64,000 nucleotides of DNA from Gyromitra esculenta (GCA_038503075.1 JBCAML010000014.1:1488001-1552000), one strand, 5' to 3'. Shown: positions 1 through 12,442, numbered from the stretch's first letter. The notes: generated by a model from the letters alone, not told the origin. Made by a program: numbers and translations.

Positions 1-2245
1 CCTCAGAGATCTATGCGGCTTCACCGACGAGGGAAGATGAAGAGGAAGAAGAGGAAGAGGAAGAGGAAGAAGATGACGGTGACGATGAGCGAGTAAACGA
101 GAATTCTAGCTGCAATCCTGTTCCGCTACAATATCTATACGATTTCCCGAAGGATGGTAAACCGCCACAGATGGTTGGATTAGCGGAGTTATTGAACCAT
201 ATACCGTCGAAGGTTAAAGGTGGCGGAAACCTACAGATCATGTATGTACCAGTGAGAAGCAAACATAAGATGACAAGTACTAATTTGTGAACTGAATTAT
301 TAGAGAATTCCCAACGCCTTACTACGCCGACGTAAGTCTCCGGATTAGTGCACCTAGTTGAATTCTAAGATGGGGATTACCTGGCTAACGATTGTGATAG
401 GATTTCCTTAAATCAATGAAAAATGTATCTCTTTCGCAGCTCGTTGATGATCCAAAAGCCGCAATGGTAAAAGTTAAGTCCAACCAAAACTCAACCTTCC
501 TAAGGGGCGTGACCTACTATCCCAACGTACCCCCAAAACAATATGTATCAGCGGATCACCCTAGGTTGTGTTATCGTCCAGGAACGTTTTTATTTGTTGC
601 AATCCCATACCTTGGACAGGAGACTTCATCCAACGCGCTTTTCCGGAAAAAGGCTCTATCGCCTCTAAACGACAACTTCATGAAGGATGATGTGGCTAAG
701 AGATTAACTGCTTACCAGCTTGTTGATGGAGACGCAAGAGAAGGGCCGTCTCCTAACTCTAGCTTGAACCTGTTGGAATACAAGTTCCCTCTGCAAAGTG
801 GGGCGCCTGAGTTTGGTGCATGGCAGAGAGTATTAGAAAACATCACGGGGGGGGATCTGACGGTAGTTCACCAAGCTTGGTTTATTGTTTTCGATGACGG
901 TATGCTCTTAACCCTCTGTTTCTATACTGTATTTCTCCTTTCTGACGCTACTCTACTATAGAAACCATCGCAGCCTTCAGGTCTGCTGATGACCAGTTTC
1001 GAAACCTGCCGCTATTTCCACAGCACCGCGAAACCTTGGGCGCATACCATGGTCTCATAAATATGATCAGTAACCTACTGCCCTTATCAGAGACAAAGGT
1101 TCCCGAAAAGTTCCAGCGGAGGGTTGATGATCTTGTATGTAGCTAGCATCTCTCCCATTATTTACATGAGCGCACACGCTAACCTTAATCAGGAATTCCA
1201 AGCCCAGACTCGTAATATGCAGGGATCCACTAGGGCCGGCTCTGGAGATGATCTAGTCTTGAGAATGCAAACTACAAAGTTCGAGTTATCGGCTATGATT
1301 AATGTTGTAGATGCACAAATCGCGATCCTACACCGTCTCGCAAAATTCCAGCTCGATGGGAAAAAAGAGCAGTTCTTGAATGTGCGCAAGACAGTCGAGG
1401 TCACTATCAGCGAGCGAGGGGTTTTCCGTCGCAGCATTGAACTTGTTCTCCAGAAATTAGAGGATTCGCAGCTGAAAGTGAGCTCTTTCCCCCCGAGCCT
1501 TTTTGTCTTATGGGTGCTAACTGGTGTTTGTAGTTGACTGAATGCCTATCGAAGGAGACTGCAAAGGAGCAGGCAAAATCAATTAGCGAGCAATTGACGA
1601 TAGTAATGGAAGTGGCCGAGGCAAGTAAGGTAGCTGCAGAGGCTAGTAGCAAAGCAGCAGAGGCCAGTACCGTAGCAGCAGAACAGAGTGTGAAGGCATC
1701 GGAGCGGGTTGCAGCTGTGTCGCAGGAAAGCAACAGGCACGTCGAAGACCAAGGCGCTAAGTTGACTATTTTTACCGTTATTACGACCATGTTCACCCCT
1801 ATGAACTTTTTAACTTCGGTTCGTCTTCCCTTATCCTTACTTTACTTTTGAATTGACCTTAAACTAACAAAGTTAAATAGTACTGGGGTATTTACTTCCT
1901 CCCATGTCTTCCCCACCTGTTACTGCCCAGTTACTAAAATAATACTGTCTAGGAATGAATTTCAAGGATATTACAGGCACCGACTGGAAGCAAGGCCAGT
2001 TCTGGGAATTATGCATTCCTTTTACAGTATTCATCCTCTTTCTGGTCTGGGCTTGGGCCTTTCGAAACACGAGTCGTGAGAGAAAATTTCATTGGCCGTT
2101 TACCGGGAGGGCCGACTCTCAATCCCCTGACCCTGAACGTGGTCTCGATACGGACCGACAGAGTGCATCAACGACCGATATGGAATCGCCTACCAAAAGT
2201 ATTTTCCCGGGAGGAGCGCGAAGGTTCAGATTCTGGAAACGGTAA
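1..2245 (+). CDS. CorA-like fungal membrane protein, 5'-truncated by window edge
   Basis: This is the 3' part of a fungal CorA-like protein; about 596 residues are visible. My exon model is <1-251, 401-899, 962-1134, 1193-1477, 1534-1818, 1881-1887 and 1953-2245, and all phases agree. The visible N-terminal part has a Glu/Asp-rich run. The middle is helical, with an Ala-rich stretch (AAEAS-type repeats, around 1620-1700) like the long cytoplasmic helix of CorA proteins. Near the end comes TM1 (TVITTMFTPMNFLTS), then the YWGMNF motif, then TM2 (FTVFILFLVWAWAF) and a basic tail. GMN is the CorA selectivity signature. It exists only if the 7-nt exon 1881-1887 is spliced in; skipping it gives an immediate stop. 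In fungi such domains often follow ankyrin or heterokaryon-type regions, but the upstream part lies outside the window. Ion transport is inferred from family only. Confidence 0.8.
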
Positions 2246-3562
2246 TCCACAAAAGATCGAGTTTTCGTTAGGGCCTGGCTGCAAATTAATGTTGGTCGGC
2301 TTTGCGTGAGTGGGTTCGATCTCACGAAGGGTGGTTCAGAGAAGAGTCATCAGGTATCACTCTTGGTTAAATTCTAGGTGGTTGCTAGGATAAGTAGGGA
2401 ATGTTAGCAGGCCTTGAACGTTTCCCCCCTTTGCTTTCTTGTTGATTCTTACTCTATTATCTTCTATCCTATCCTTTTTGTTTTACTCCTTCCTCTTATT
2501 CTTCTAATTTATTTTATCCCTTTTCTTCTATTTCTTTTCTTCTATGCCTTTTATTACCTTGTTTGCTTCTTTCTATTAACTTCTTTCCATTCTTTTCCTT
2601 CTATAGATCTATTCTGTTCCTTTTGTCCTACCCTTTTATCCTCTACTTTTATTTTTATTTTCTACGCGTTTGGGCTGCGCTCCAAGCACTTACATTAGGA
2701 TATATGTGGTCCTAGTATCAACCAGAATTGACAGGACCAAGTGCCTACACCTCCTTTCTTTCTTTATTTTATGATTCAATAACGACCGGTAATGTTCTTT
2801 TTTACTATTCTATTTGTTTTAAAAGTTATTTAGTTTTCCTTTTTTCCTTTTTTCCTTTTTGGGCTGGGGTTACCGGAAAAGGCTTTTCTTCTTGGGTGGT
2901 ATTCGGAAAGGGTTAATATAGAATTCCATTATCTTCCACCTCCACGATTCTTATTGCAGTACGTCGATGTCGTTCTTATTTGATATCGGATATATATGGT
3001 ATATATCCATAGGCTTCCTAGTGTTTCATTGGCACGTCATTATTCGGGATACCGATATCGGTTCGGCCAATAGTCTCGCCTGCTAGCGGGGGTTACTCGG
3101 GCCGATCTATTCGGCGCCTAAAGAGCCCCCATAAACTTATTTATATACGACTCCATAGGGAGTATATATATGGAGCTCTATTCCCGTTATTTTATTTCAT
3201 TTTCTCTTCTGTACTTTACTCGAGACTGAATATCACATATCTATCTATTCACTATATTTAACAGTTGAGGTCCACGCAAATCGAGTGATGGATGATGTAT
3301 TGAAACAGTGTTTCAGCTAGATGTAATTACGTGTAGTATGTCTAATCCTGTCTCTTCTGGGTTGCATCACCACCAATAAGCAGGTTCTATATGAAGGAGT
3401 TCGCTATATCAATAGAGGCCCCTTAGTGAATTAGATCCTTACATGCCTATTTGCTGTTCTCAGTGTACATCAAAACCAGCTAAGTATGTTATGATAGTAG
3501 AGTGTTGATATTCCAATGCTACGGGACACCGCTAAGCAGGGGATAGAAGAGCAGATCGCTAT
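2246..3562. other. Intergenic spacer with pyrimidine-rich tract and LTR-like tail
   Basis: No gene was recognised. From about 2414 to 2690 the top strand is almost pure T/C, probably the 3' untranslated region of the CorA-like gene. From about 2940 to 3262 there are short palindromes (2988-3008, GGATATATA around TGG) and a block ending in TATTTAACA, which resembles the end of a copia-type LTR. No matching TGTT start or target duplication could be found, so this remains a weak impression. Confidence 0.4.
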
Positions 3563-4956
3563 TTACAACAACTTCTCGCCCTCCTCTGGTTGCTTCTCCT
3601 CCCCGCTTCTTTCTTCTGGTTGTTTCTCCTCCTCGTTTCTTTTTTCCGGCTGCTTCTCCGTCTCGCTCTCTGCTGGCGGTTTTTCTCCTCCTTCACTACC
3701 ATTCAACTGGTTCGCCTTGGGATTCAACAGCAAGTTTTCCTCTCTCTCAATAGCCCAATTAACGGCAGCTAGCACATCATCCACAATGACAGCCGGCCCA
3801 GCATCCTTTTCGCCACCACGGAACACCCCAGTCTTGACTAGGATACTAACCCAGTTGATACGCTTAGGGCTCTTGAAAAAATTCGCGCCGCGAATATCCG
3901 ACATTGGATTATCACCAATCATATAAACCGTCTGGACATCTGTATGTTCTTCCGTCACACCGGCCTTCTCCAATTGTGCCTTCCGCCAATTACACAGCAC
4001 CTCCTCGGCAAACTTATAAGTCCCTTCATTCGGCTTCCCCACCGACTCAAATGTCAACCATTGATAGTTACCCAGCATCCTAGTAGCCCGCCACACGCCC
4101 AAAAGTGCCGACCTAAAGGCACCCTGTCCCAGCCGCGGTATATGGTACTCGTTCGCCCAGACCAAATCCGGATTGCTGAAATACAGAGGTATATGACTGA
4201 TCTCCTTGCTCCTCACCATCGTGTCTCGACGCGTGCCGAGACGACCTTCGTCAGAGAGCAAGATATCCAATATGAGCTGAATATCGAGCGCCCAATCGCG
4301 CGGATCGCTGAAGACAAGTATGGCATCGAACTTGACCTCGCCTTCTGGCAGGGGCTGCGCGTGCTCTGGTGCTTTGGCTACGCTGAATGGGGAGAGTGCG
4401 GGATATGCAGCTAGGATATCGCATGGGAGGATTACGTTTTGAAACCCGTATTCTTTGGCTACGTGGCGGCAGTTGTCGCCTTCGCCGCCGACTACGAGGA
4501 CGGTGTTGAATTTTTTGGCGAGTGCTGTAAAAGGTGTGTGGGATTGGATCAGCTGTGAGGGGTGGATGGGGACGTTGAGCTGTGCGGAGAGGTCGGCTGT
4601 GCGTGCGGCTTCGGATTTGCCGCCGCCGTTGGTGAGGAGGATGTATTCTATGGATTTCTGGGAAAGCGTGGAGAGGGCGGCTGTGGCGTTTTCAGTGGGT
4701 GTGGAGCCGTGCATGAGGACGCCATCGATGCTGGGTTTAGTTAGCGGTGGAAGTTAAGGATGGGTGGTTGTAGTGAGGGGATTTACTCAAAGGCAAAGGC
4801 GAATTTTGGGGGGATATTGGGGGAGGTTGAGCTGGGGGCCTGAAACGATCTTGCGAGGAAAGACCGTGAGACCACGGCTGTGGCTGGAAGACGATGGAGG
4901 AGAGATTGCGGGAGAGATCGGAGGAAGGGACGGTATGATGGGAGGAACAGAGACAT
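3563..4956 (-). CDS. HAD-superfamily hydrolase, HDHD5/CECR5 (yeast YKR070W) type, probably mitochondrial
   Basis: Two exons on the minus strand (4956-4787 and 4730-3563) encode 445 residues. The 56-nt intron (GTAAAT...CCCAG) splits the first catalytic Asp codon and creates FAFDIDGVLMHG (Asp57 and Asp59), which is HAD motif I. YILLTNGGG (about residues 86-94) is motif II, and MIGDNPMSDIRGAN is the acidic motif IV. This spacing is that of HAD class IIA hydrolases such as CECR5/HDHD5. I chose the start at 4956 because it begins a Ser/Arg/Leu-rich leader without acids, typical of a mitochondrial presequence; the frame is open upstream to 5154. The last 45 residues are a degenerate EEKQPEE repeat, unusual for the family and probably disordered. 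The substrate is unknown, and a phosphatase role is inferred from the motifs. Confidence 0.85.
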
Positions 4957-6717
4957 GATGCGGATTCTGGGGAAATGCAATTCGCTGTGGGTCTTGTGCT
5001 GATGGTGTCCAGCAGGTGGAGATATCGATGTCTGGGCGGAGAGCGAGGCGGGATTTATACTGCGAGCGGATAAGGTGTGGTCCATGCTGGGAATGCCGCA
5101 GATCTCCTTGGCGCTGCCGTTGAGCCCTGCAGCTTCTCCTTCACCATTCACCATTCACCGTAAACCCCCAAAACCCCGGGTTGAGAGCTACTGGAGAAGT
5201 ATTACTTGGGATCGAATATGTACTTGTCCTTCTACTATTCGCAATAACAGATGAAATCAGAGCTATTTAAAAACTGTTCTTGCAGATTGGTCGTAGTGGA
5301 GAGACGCTGTTTTAATGCTTCTCAGAGATATTCAAACCTGAGGGGCCATCATCTAGTGTAGTCGGAGGCCGTTCCCAACATGCTCTAAACGTTCCTACGG
5401 ATACTGTACATACCGGGCGGGCAGCCGCTCTATTCTTTACCGCCCAAGGATTCTCACTCTTCAAACTCAGCAACCCTCTGTTCACCGTTCTAAAATACAC
5501 ACTTTATTCTTATGTGGCAGATTTCGTATTTCTAAACAGGGCGCCCTGGAAGGGGTATGTACTGTTGAACGGTTTATCTGTGGGAGCCCCACAGAAATTA
5601 ATCAATTATAGAGGACTGAAAGGCGAGTGTATGGCGTAGGAGAGCGTCAGTAAAAAATCTCAAGACACTTCAGTCACGACGGGTAACCCTTATTGAGAAG
5701 CTTACAGCAATCAAGAAGCCTTCATGGCACTCCCTGCTGCAGAATGAGTAAAAATTTGATTCTCAAAGCCCTCTGTCTAAAGACTCTTGAAAATACTTCC
5801 CCAAGTCCATTTTCATATACTGAAATTTTCCTACTCCGTGCTCCGACACTTCTCAGCAAGATTAATCCCGAATGACATTTCATGATCCAATACCTGCAGT
5901 GAAACGAAGCGATTAGTCGTGAAACAACTCACCAACTATCTACCAGTATCGATCCACCTATAAGAAACCCCTAGATCAACCATCCCAGAAATACCCTCAA
6001 CACCTCGAGAACTACACTACCCCGCAGGCGTACACCAAAATCCTGTACACCCACCCTCAAACCTAAACGCAGCAGAGGGGTTCGTCTCTTATCATCTTGT
6101 CATATCCCTTATCGTAATAGCGCACACACAAATACACCTCCATTTGTTTCCAGTAACTTTTTTTCTTTTCCTTCTACCGACGTTAAATTAGAGTATGAGG
6201 CATTGATCCGCTTTTAGCGCACCGAGCGGGGACTGTTGTCTTGCAATGCAACTGGCCCAGTCGGAAAACTTGATTTTTGGCCTTGTGATGGGATGGGCTG
6301 CTGTGAGATACACACTGCGCTTTGGTGGTGGTAGGTTACTTGGGTGGTTGTGGTGTGGAGGTAACCTTCGGGTCGAGGAACCCTAGCCCTGGTGCTTGAT
6401 TCGTTGGTTTGGGGTTGTCCGTTCGGTACAGGATTTATTGTGATTCGTGGAGATCAACTACCACTGGGGTAGAATATGTGTGAAGGCTGAACAAACGAAT
6501 TAGGGATATTTTTTGTATTAATCACTTACTAGCCATCAATGTATAACCCGCGAAGAGGCCAAGACAGACAGCTAGTAATATATGTAAGTCGTTAGAGTAT
6601 TGACATTAATTAAAACCTCCCAATACTACATGTAATATACACAAAACTACAGCCAATAAGAGATCTACTCATTAACTACCCGCCAGCAACAATATCCAAG
6701 TGACCTATCACCGGCAA
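4957..6717. other. Intergenic spacer
   Basis: This contains the upstream region of the HAD gene and the downstream region of the small gene at 6718. Short open frames (5312-5500, 5693-5875) show no recognisable family and no splice structure. One TACATGTA palindrome lies at 6627-6634. Confidence 0.5.
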
Positions 6718-7227
6718 CTACCCCTTCCCATACCTCAGCGACATCAGCATTCCAGCTCCTTTCAACATCCGCTTATATTCTGCCTCAAGCTCCTTCTCCA
6801 CAACCATATAACTCTCGAGTTCCCTTTCCACCACCCTGACCGCATGTATCAGTTTATCCCGATATCCCTCTGGCATTCCTCCAGCCTTGCCTACACCAGC
6901 CTGGATCGTTTGCACCAGCTTTACGAATACCTCGTCCCTGAGATACTCGCACGTTGAGGTATCCTCTTCCAGGATCTCGTAGAACCAACTGTGTCTCGTC
7001 ACATCTCTAAACCCCGCCGGGAAGCCTCCAAATACACAACTGCCACCTGGATCAAAATCCGAGCCTTCGGAGTCCGCGTCGTAGCATTTCGGATGCGTTC
7101 GGTTCTCAGCGGATGGCTTTGAAACTTTGTATCTGACACGCTGGCCAAGGGTTCTGTTGGATGGGATGTGGATTTTCGGTCTGCGGCGGGCTTGGAGATC
7201 TCCAGGTCGCGTGTTGGGGATCTTCAT
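6718..7227 (-). CDS. Unrecognised small protein (169 aa)
   Basis: A single uninterrupted frame encodes 169 residues. The N-terminal 50 residues are basic and Pro-rich (ARRRPKIHIPSNR). A short Asp/Ser/Gly segment follows (DADSEGSDFDPGG). The C-terminal 90 residues look like two or three amphipathic helices (YRDKLIHAVRVVERELESY, VVEKELEAEYKRML). There is no signal peptide or membrane segment. I do not recognise the family. A T run on the top strand just upstream (7228-7250) gives an A-rich leader next to the start. Support is length, composition and helix periodicity only, so an unrelated open frame is possible. Confidence 0.5.
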   Translation of the reverse strand: MKIPNTRPGDLQARRRPKIHIPSNRTLGQRVRYKVSKPSAENRTHPKCYDADSEGSDFDPGGSCVFGGFPAGFRDVTRHSWFYEILEEDTSTCEYLRDEVFVKLVQTIQAGVGKAGGMPEGYRDKLIHAVRVVERELESYMVVEKELEAEYKRMLKGAGMLMSLRYGKG

Positions 7228-9766
7228 GGCTGCTTTTTTTGGTTTTTTTTTTAGGTGCTGGGGCAGGATGATGCGTAGGGGCTGAGATCAATGTCTTTTA
7301 TTGCTTTGGAGAGGGAATACTAGTTAGTTGTGTTGCATATGGATGGTTTCTATTTTGGAGCGGGGGGGGAGGGTGACAAGTTACAATGGGTTTTAAAGTG
7401 TGTTGTTTGTAGCTTCTATGACGAATGCTATGGTGAGTTTTGTAATGATCGATATTCGGGCTGCGGATGGAAGTGGATATTATTGTGTTAAGCGGTTGAG
7501 ATAATTCGGTATTTACCTGAACTGGTTGGTGAATTGATGAGCTGGAAGAGAGATGATTTTGATGCTGTTGGTGGTGGTATCTACTGAGGAAGAAGGAGAA
7601 AATTTTCCAGCGTCCTGTGCTGTTCGACTCATTCTATTACGTGAAGTGGCTGTTTCGACCGTATTGTTATCTGCGACCTTTACGTCGTGACCCAGTCTAC
7701 GGATTTGAGGGTGGGAGTTGGGTCGGGGGTAACATCAATGTGTGTGAAGCTTTTGATCTGGATTTCTGTAGGCTTTCGGGATAGCTACAGCGGCAACACA
7801 ATTATTTGTTTATTCATTACAGCTACGTGTAGCTCGAGCGTACTCGGACTACGTGTGCGTAATTGTGACGAGTGAGAATTCGTGAATATTTTCTACCGCC
7901 CAAAACCTCCATCCTGTCTTAGCAGCTGCATCAACTAGGGTGCTATAGCTCAGCTCACATATAACTTACTTCATACCTTGTAGAACTCAAGTACGGAAGT
8001 GGAGGTAAAATTGCTATCGTATTCTTAAGATACCGAAATAAAACCACATCCCCTGAAGGATCGCGTTCATAACAGGCTTGATACCGGACACACGTCATAC
8101 GAATTGCATCCCCCCTTCATACTGCAGTTGGTTGATGGCTAATGCCCGCTGTTGATGGTGATAACTGGCGACAGAACCACACGTGATCATAAGTTCCGGG
8201 TCACGTCTTCAAGCGACTTTTGGGTTATCTTTACGATCCTGAATCCTTGGCTTGCTCGTAATTGCTATATTTGAGCACCTAGAGGGGTAAACTTCTATAC
8301 CAAAAGGAATACAGTACAATCGCCTTATAAGGGTTCGGGCTATAAGGATACTCGCCTTGTAAGGATAATATTTCAGGTCTTGACAGGGGACGTTACTTTG
8401 TGTGTGCTAGGCCTTTTTTATAAGGATTTCTGCTCTGCGAGGATATAAAACTGCCCTAATTTCATATCCTTATAGAGCGATTATACTATACTGGCACTAA
8501 GACGCAGGATCTTCCACTCCTCTCGTCACTCCCGTTTAGTTGGATCGTTCAGTTGAGATTACTAATAAATGGCAGCGATGTCTTCTAGCGACCCTTACGC
8601 TCCTTATGCCCCTTTAGCGTGATAGGTTTGCAAATGGCTAGATTCCTGTGTCAGGAATCTAGATAAATAGGTATTCTTTCCAGTGATAATTATTAATATT
8701 CTCACCTTCTTCCTCGTTTCAAGGGATATGGGTGACCGTCATGGAGTAAGGAACTCAATCACTGTGAAGTTAACGCTCAAGTCCCCCGAGGCAAAGAAAG
8801 GCTTTCCACATCTTCTAGACGTTTAAAATCCACCCGGTCACCAAGGCTTGCACCTGCGCGTGTCTGCAGCAATCCTAACGTTTGGCTATAGGCTGTAGAC
8901 GGACGTCATGCCATGCACGTCCCCACCAGCCCTAACCCAGCAGGTCGCACCAACATCTCGGCAATTCGCACGAAGACGCACTTCAATCTCGATAAGAGAA
9001 AGAATCCACAACGGCACCGGAGATTCCCTGATATTGTGATTGGTTTGCAAGGATGACACGGAGAATAGCACACTGTTGAACGGATATCGTGCGCGTCAAA
9101 CGGCAGCCAGAGGGCTACTGCCAACACGTGGGAGATGGAATGCTATCCCATGGTTGAAGCCGCGCCCATGGTAGTAGCGCTTAGATAAATGATTGTTTAA
9201 CCGGCACACGCTAGCTGGATGGGCTCCGCCGACAAAGCTTAGTACGGCTTCTTACAGTCTTGGCGTTGCTGAGATTTCCGTTACAGCAGAGGATCAGCTG
9301 GTCGGAAAAACAGCTTATTCGGTCTGCAGCATCACACAGCAGCCATCCAAACAATCCCCGTCACTAATCTAATGAATATGAAGGCAGCAAGTAATAAATA
9401 CAGAAAGGGAGGTTTTATCTGCACCTACCCTATCTTGTCGTGGGTGTCGGCAGTCTTGCTCGTCCACGATTCGGGGATCCACCTCCGAATGGGGAAAAGA
9501 TTTGGCTTCTGACTGCAGCCAAAACCGGTATTGGGGATTCTCTCCACTCCATTCTCTCTCCACTCCAGCGAACAGACAGATACCCTAGATAGTTCCATCT
9601 GATCCTAGTCGACCCCGTAGCGCTCGCGGGGTTTAGACTTGCATGATATAAAGCTCTGGCCCGACTGGCAGCTGTTGATTTTCCCTCCCCCTCCTCATCC
9701 ACGATCTGCATCCATCTCGTGAGACAAAAAAATTAAACCTCTTCCCAGCACTTTCGCTCCAGCGAA
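7228..9766. other. Intergenic spacer with one foldback element
   Basis: No gene was recognised. The spacer carries a 177-bp inverted-repeat element (8312-8488, described separately) and the promoter of the GIT1-like permease. Open frames on the minus strand (8886-9127, 9369-9711) overlap each other and show no family pattern. Confidence 0.5.
8312..8488. mobile_element. Pogo-like MITE, copy 1
   Basis: An imperfect inverted repeat flanked on both sides by TA. The left end reads CAGTACAATCGCCTTATAAG; the right end, read inward on the opposite strand, reads TAGTATAATCGCTCTATAAG. The interior has further TATAAGGAT repeats and no coding frame. TA target duplications and CAGTAnAATCG-type ends match what is known of pogo/Fot-type elements. 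A related copy lies reversed at 40731-40878. No transposase is encoded, so it would be non-autonomous. Confidence 0.65.
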
Positions 9767-11572
9767 ATGCGTAATCTGTTTAGGACCCCGAAGGAGGATA
9801 CGGTGGTTGTCCAAGATGTAGATGTCGTCGACCCTAATGACCCAACTAGCGCCGCTCCACCAGAGAAGACGAAATGGCAGCGATTGTGGCCGGTTTTTGC
9901 TTGTGGTGCTGGACTGTATTCTGATGGTTATCTGAATGGGGTATTTCCCTGCTTTATTTCCCTTTCATTTTACTCTTAATGGGCTGGTTATTGATTGCTA
10001 TGGATAGGTTATCGGTACGGTGAACACGATGTTGTCGATCCTCTATCCTGAAGATTACAAAAACTCACACGCCTCACAAAATGTCTCCTCGATCGCCTTT
10101 GCGGGCACTGTCGTTGGACAGCTCCTCTTCGGCTGGGTTGCTGATAACTATTCGCGGAAATTCGCAATGACTATCTCAGCCATCATCTTGATCATATTCG
10201 CAACACTCTGCACAGGGAGCTATGGCGGTGGTACCCCACAGGGCATCTTCGTGATGCTGACCGTTTGCCGTTTTTTTCTCGGTTAGTACCCTCCTCCCTT
10301 CGCTCGCAATCCAGAAATTGACATAGAGCAGGAATCGGAATCGGGGGGGAATACCCCGCGGGCTCTGTAGCAGCAGCAGAAGCTACTGGTGAAGTACAGA
10401 GAGGGACACGGAATAGATGGTTCATCTTCTTCACGAACCTGATGATCGACCTCGGCTTCGTAGTCAGCGCGTTTATACCATTAGTATTTCTGTGGATCCT
10501 CGGTGAAGACCATCTCCGTGCCAACTGGCGCATTTCGCTCGGATTCGGTATCATCCCGCCGTTCATGCTATTCTTTCTACGCGCGAGACTGCATGAGCCG
10601 GAACAAACGAAGAAGAATAGTATGGCGAAGACGGAGACGCCATATTGGCTGGTTATTAAATTTTATTGGTTCCGGTTGGCCGTGGTATCGTTGATTTGGT
10701 TTATTTATGATGTGGGTCTTTGTGTGTCGTTGGGTTATCACTCGGTGGCTGATGCAGGGAACAGTTCTCGGTTTACTCCGCGGGAATATATAGCTCTTCG
10801 ATTCTAACTTTCGTTATCCCGGATCAATCGCTCTATAAATCATTTGGTTGGAACGTCGTTCTCAACCTCTTTGTACACCCCCCAGCCCACCGAATAATAC
10901 AGCAACTCATGCTAACCAACATAGTACATCCCCGGCGCCTTCTTCGGCGCCTTCCTCTCCGACATCATTGGTCCTAAATGGTGTCTTGTAACTGGTCTCT
11001 TGCTCCAAGCAGCCCTAGGCTATATCATGGCCGGTTGTTACAAATACCTTGCAACAGCACAATACGTCGCGGCATTCACAGTCGTCTACGGTCTATTCCT
11101 AACGTTCGGCGAGTTGGGCCCTGGCGACAACATCGGTCTTATCGCATCCAAGACCTCCGCCACTGCTATCCGAGGCCAATATTACGGCATCGCCGCCGCC
11201 ATCGGGAAGGCACGTTGACCCCCCCTCTCCTTGTCGGATATTAGCCAACGAGATAAATAGATTGGTGCGTTCGTGGGAACATGGGTATTCCCAGAAATCA
11301 TTAAATCTGCAGGCGGAGCGAACACGATTGCAGGCAACCAAGCGCCGTTCTGGGTTTCGAGTAGTTTGTGTATATTTTCGGCGCTACTGGCGATCTTTTT
11401 TGTGCCCCATATAGGACAGGATACGATTGTGACGGAGGATCTAAAGTTTAGAGAGTATTTGGAGAGACAGGGATGGGATGTTGGACAGTTGGGGTTGAAA
11501 AGGGGTGATGATGAAGAGGTCAGTAGGGGGAGTGAGGAGGTTATGGGGGAGAAGACGGGATTGGAGGGTTAG
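9767..11572 (+). CDS. MFS permease, GIT1-like (glycerophosphoinositol/phosphate family)
   Basis: Six exons (9767-9940, 10008-10281, 10332-10711, 10765-10872, 10925-11209, 11261-11572) encode 510 residues with all phases consistent. The joined protein has the GIT1 family pattern: [15 protein letters not shown] in the first helix, [15 protein letters not shown] (the MFS loop 2-3 signature), [32 protein letters not shown] and [16 protein letters not shown]. Twelve membrane segments are expected. Relatives in yeast and Candida import glycerophosphoinositol or glycerophosphocholine, but paralogs transport other organic phosphates, so the exact substrate is open. The fifth intron (11210-11260) begins GCACGT and ends ATAG; only this GC-AG choice keeps the frame and the family sequence. 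The C-terminal tail is acidic and Gly-rich. Confidence 0.9.
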
Positions 11573-12429
11573 GTCGGATTGGGGTGGATGAAAAGGGGGG
11601 AGGTGTAATGTTTTTGATGTGATACTCGACTTGGGGATGCTGGTATGATTAGTTGGCTAATTCAAGATTTAATGATTACGGCAATGGAGATGGGTTGTGA
11701 GGTGAGGTTTGAAGTGGGAAATGAAGGCATACACGTAGTGCCAGACGAGGTATAGAAATCGGCGGATAGGATACGGTTGACTCTGACATTAGTTGGCGAG
11801 GGCTGCGTGTGTGATATTGTAGCTACTCTTCCCCGACTCCGTGTAATTACATTACATGTAGCTCTGTTGTAGGCTTGAGATCCTTCCAGATGTCTCGTCA
11901 AGCCTATTTCAACTGGGCATGTACAAGTCACACTAAAGAACTCGGCGTCTTCCTCGAATATCCTAGAAGAACTTTAAATGTGGACAGAAGGAGCAGAGAT
12001 GTTGACATTATATCGGGATTCGGTAGCAACCCAAAAAATTATTTGAAATTGGAGTAACGATTGATATCTCGTGACTAAGCCGTTTTTTCATTATTTATCC
12101 ATTTATTTATTTACTCAATCGGTACATTCAACACTGAACCGTATCCTAGCACGCAACTACATGTAAGTATAAAGCTTCTTCTACTGGAGCTCACCGAAAC
12201 TTGCGAACTTTTTCTAGAAGCTAATAGTCACAAAACCACGGTGATGTCATAAGAGCTCTTAGTCTCTAGCTTCTCCCATCCCAACCTCCACTCCTTGCTT
12301 ACCTTCACAAACAAGACCTTCTCTCAACTTGAGTCGCGCCCTATAAACCCACAACAGGTAGCTTTCTACAAAAGATATTCCGTACAAGGTAGCTGCTGAA
12401 CGAAACACACAGCACAATCAGATGACGAA

Positions 12430-12442
12430 CCCCCCCCCCCCC
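12430..12442. repeat. Homopolymer run of 13 C
   Basis: Thirteen consecutive C bases precede the relic at 12490. The length is liable to sequencing or assembly error. Confidence 0.9.

Noticed and set aside
11..262. Minus-strand frame with a long Ser run
   Set aside because: It is the reverse of the Glu/Asp-rich exon of the CorA-like gene; the plus-strand frame splices correctly.
2296..2326. Possible T-arm (GTGAG ... GGTTCGAT ... CTCAC)
   Set aside because: The loop is too long and no cloverleaf surrounds it.
3516..4757. Plus-strand frames opposite the HAD hydrolase
   Set aside because: They are antisense shadows of the minus-strand gene, which has full HAD motifs and a consistent intron.
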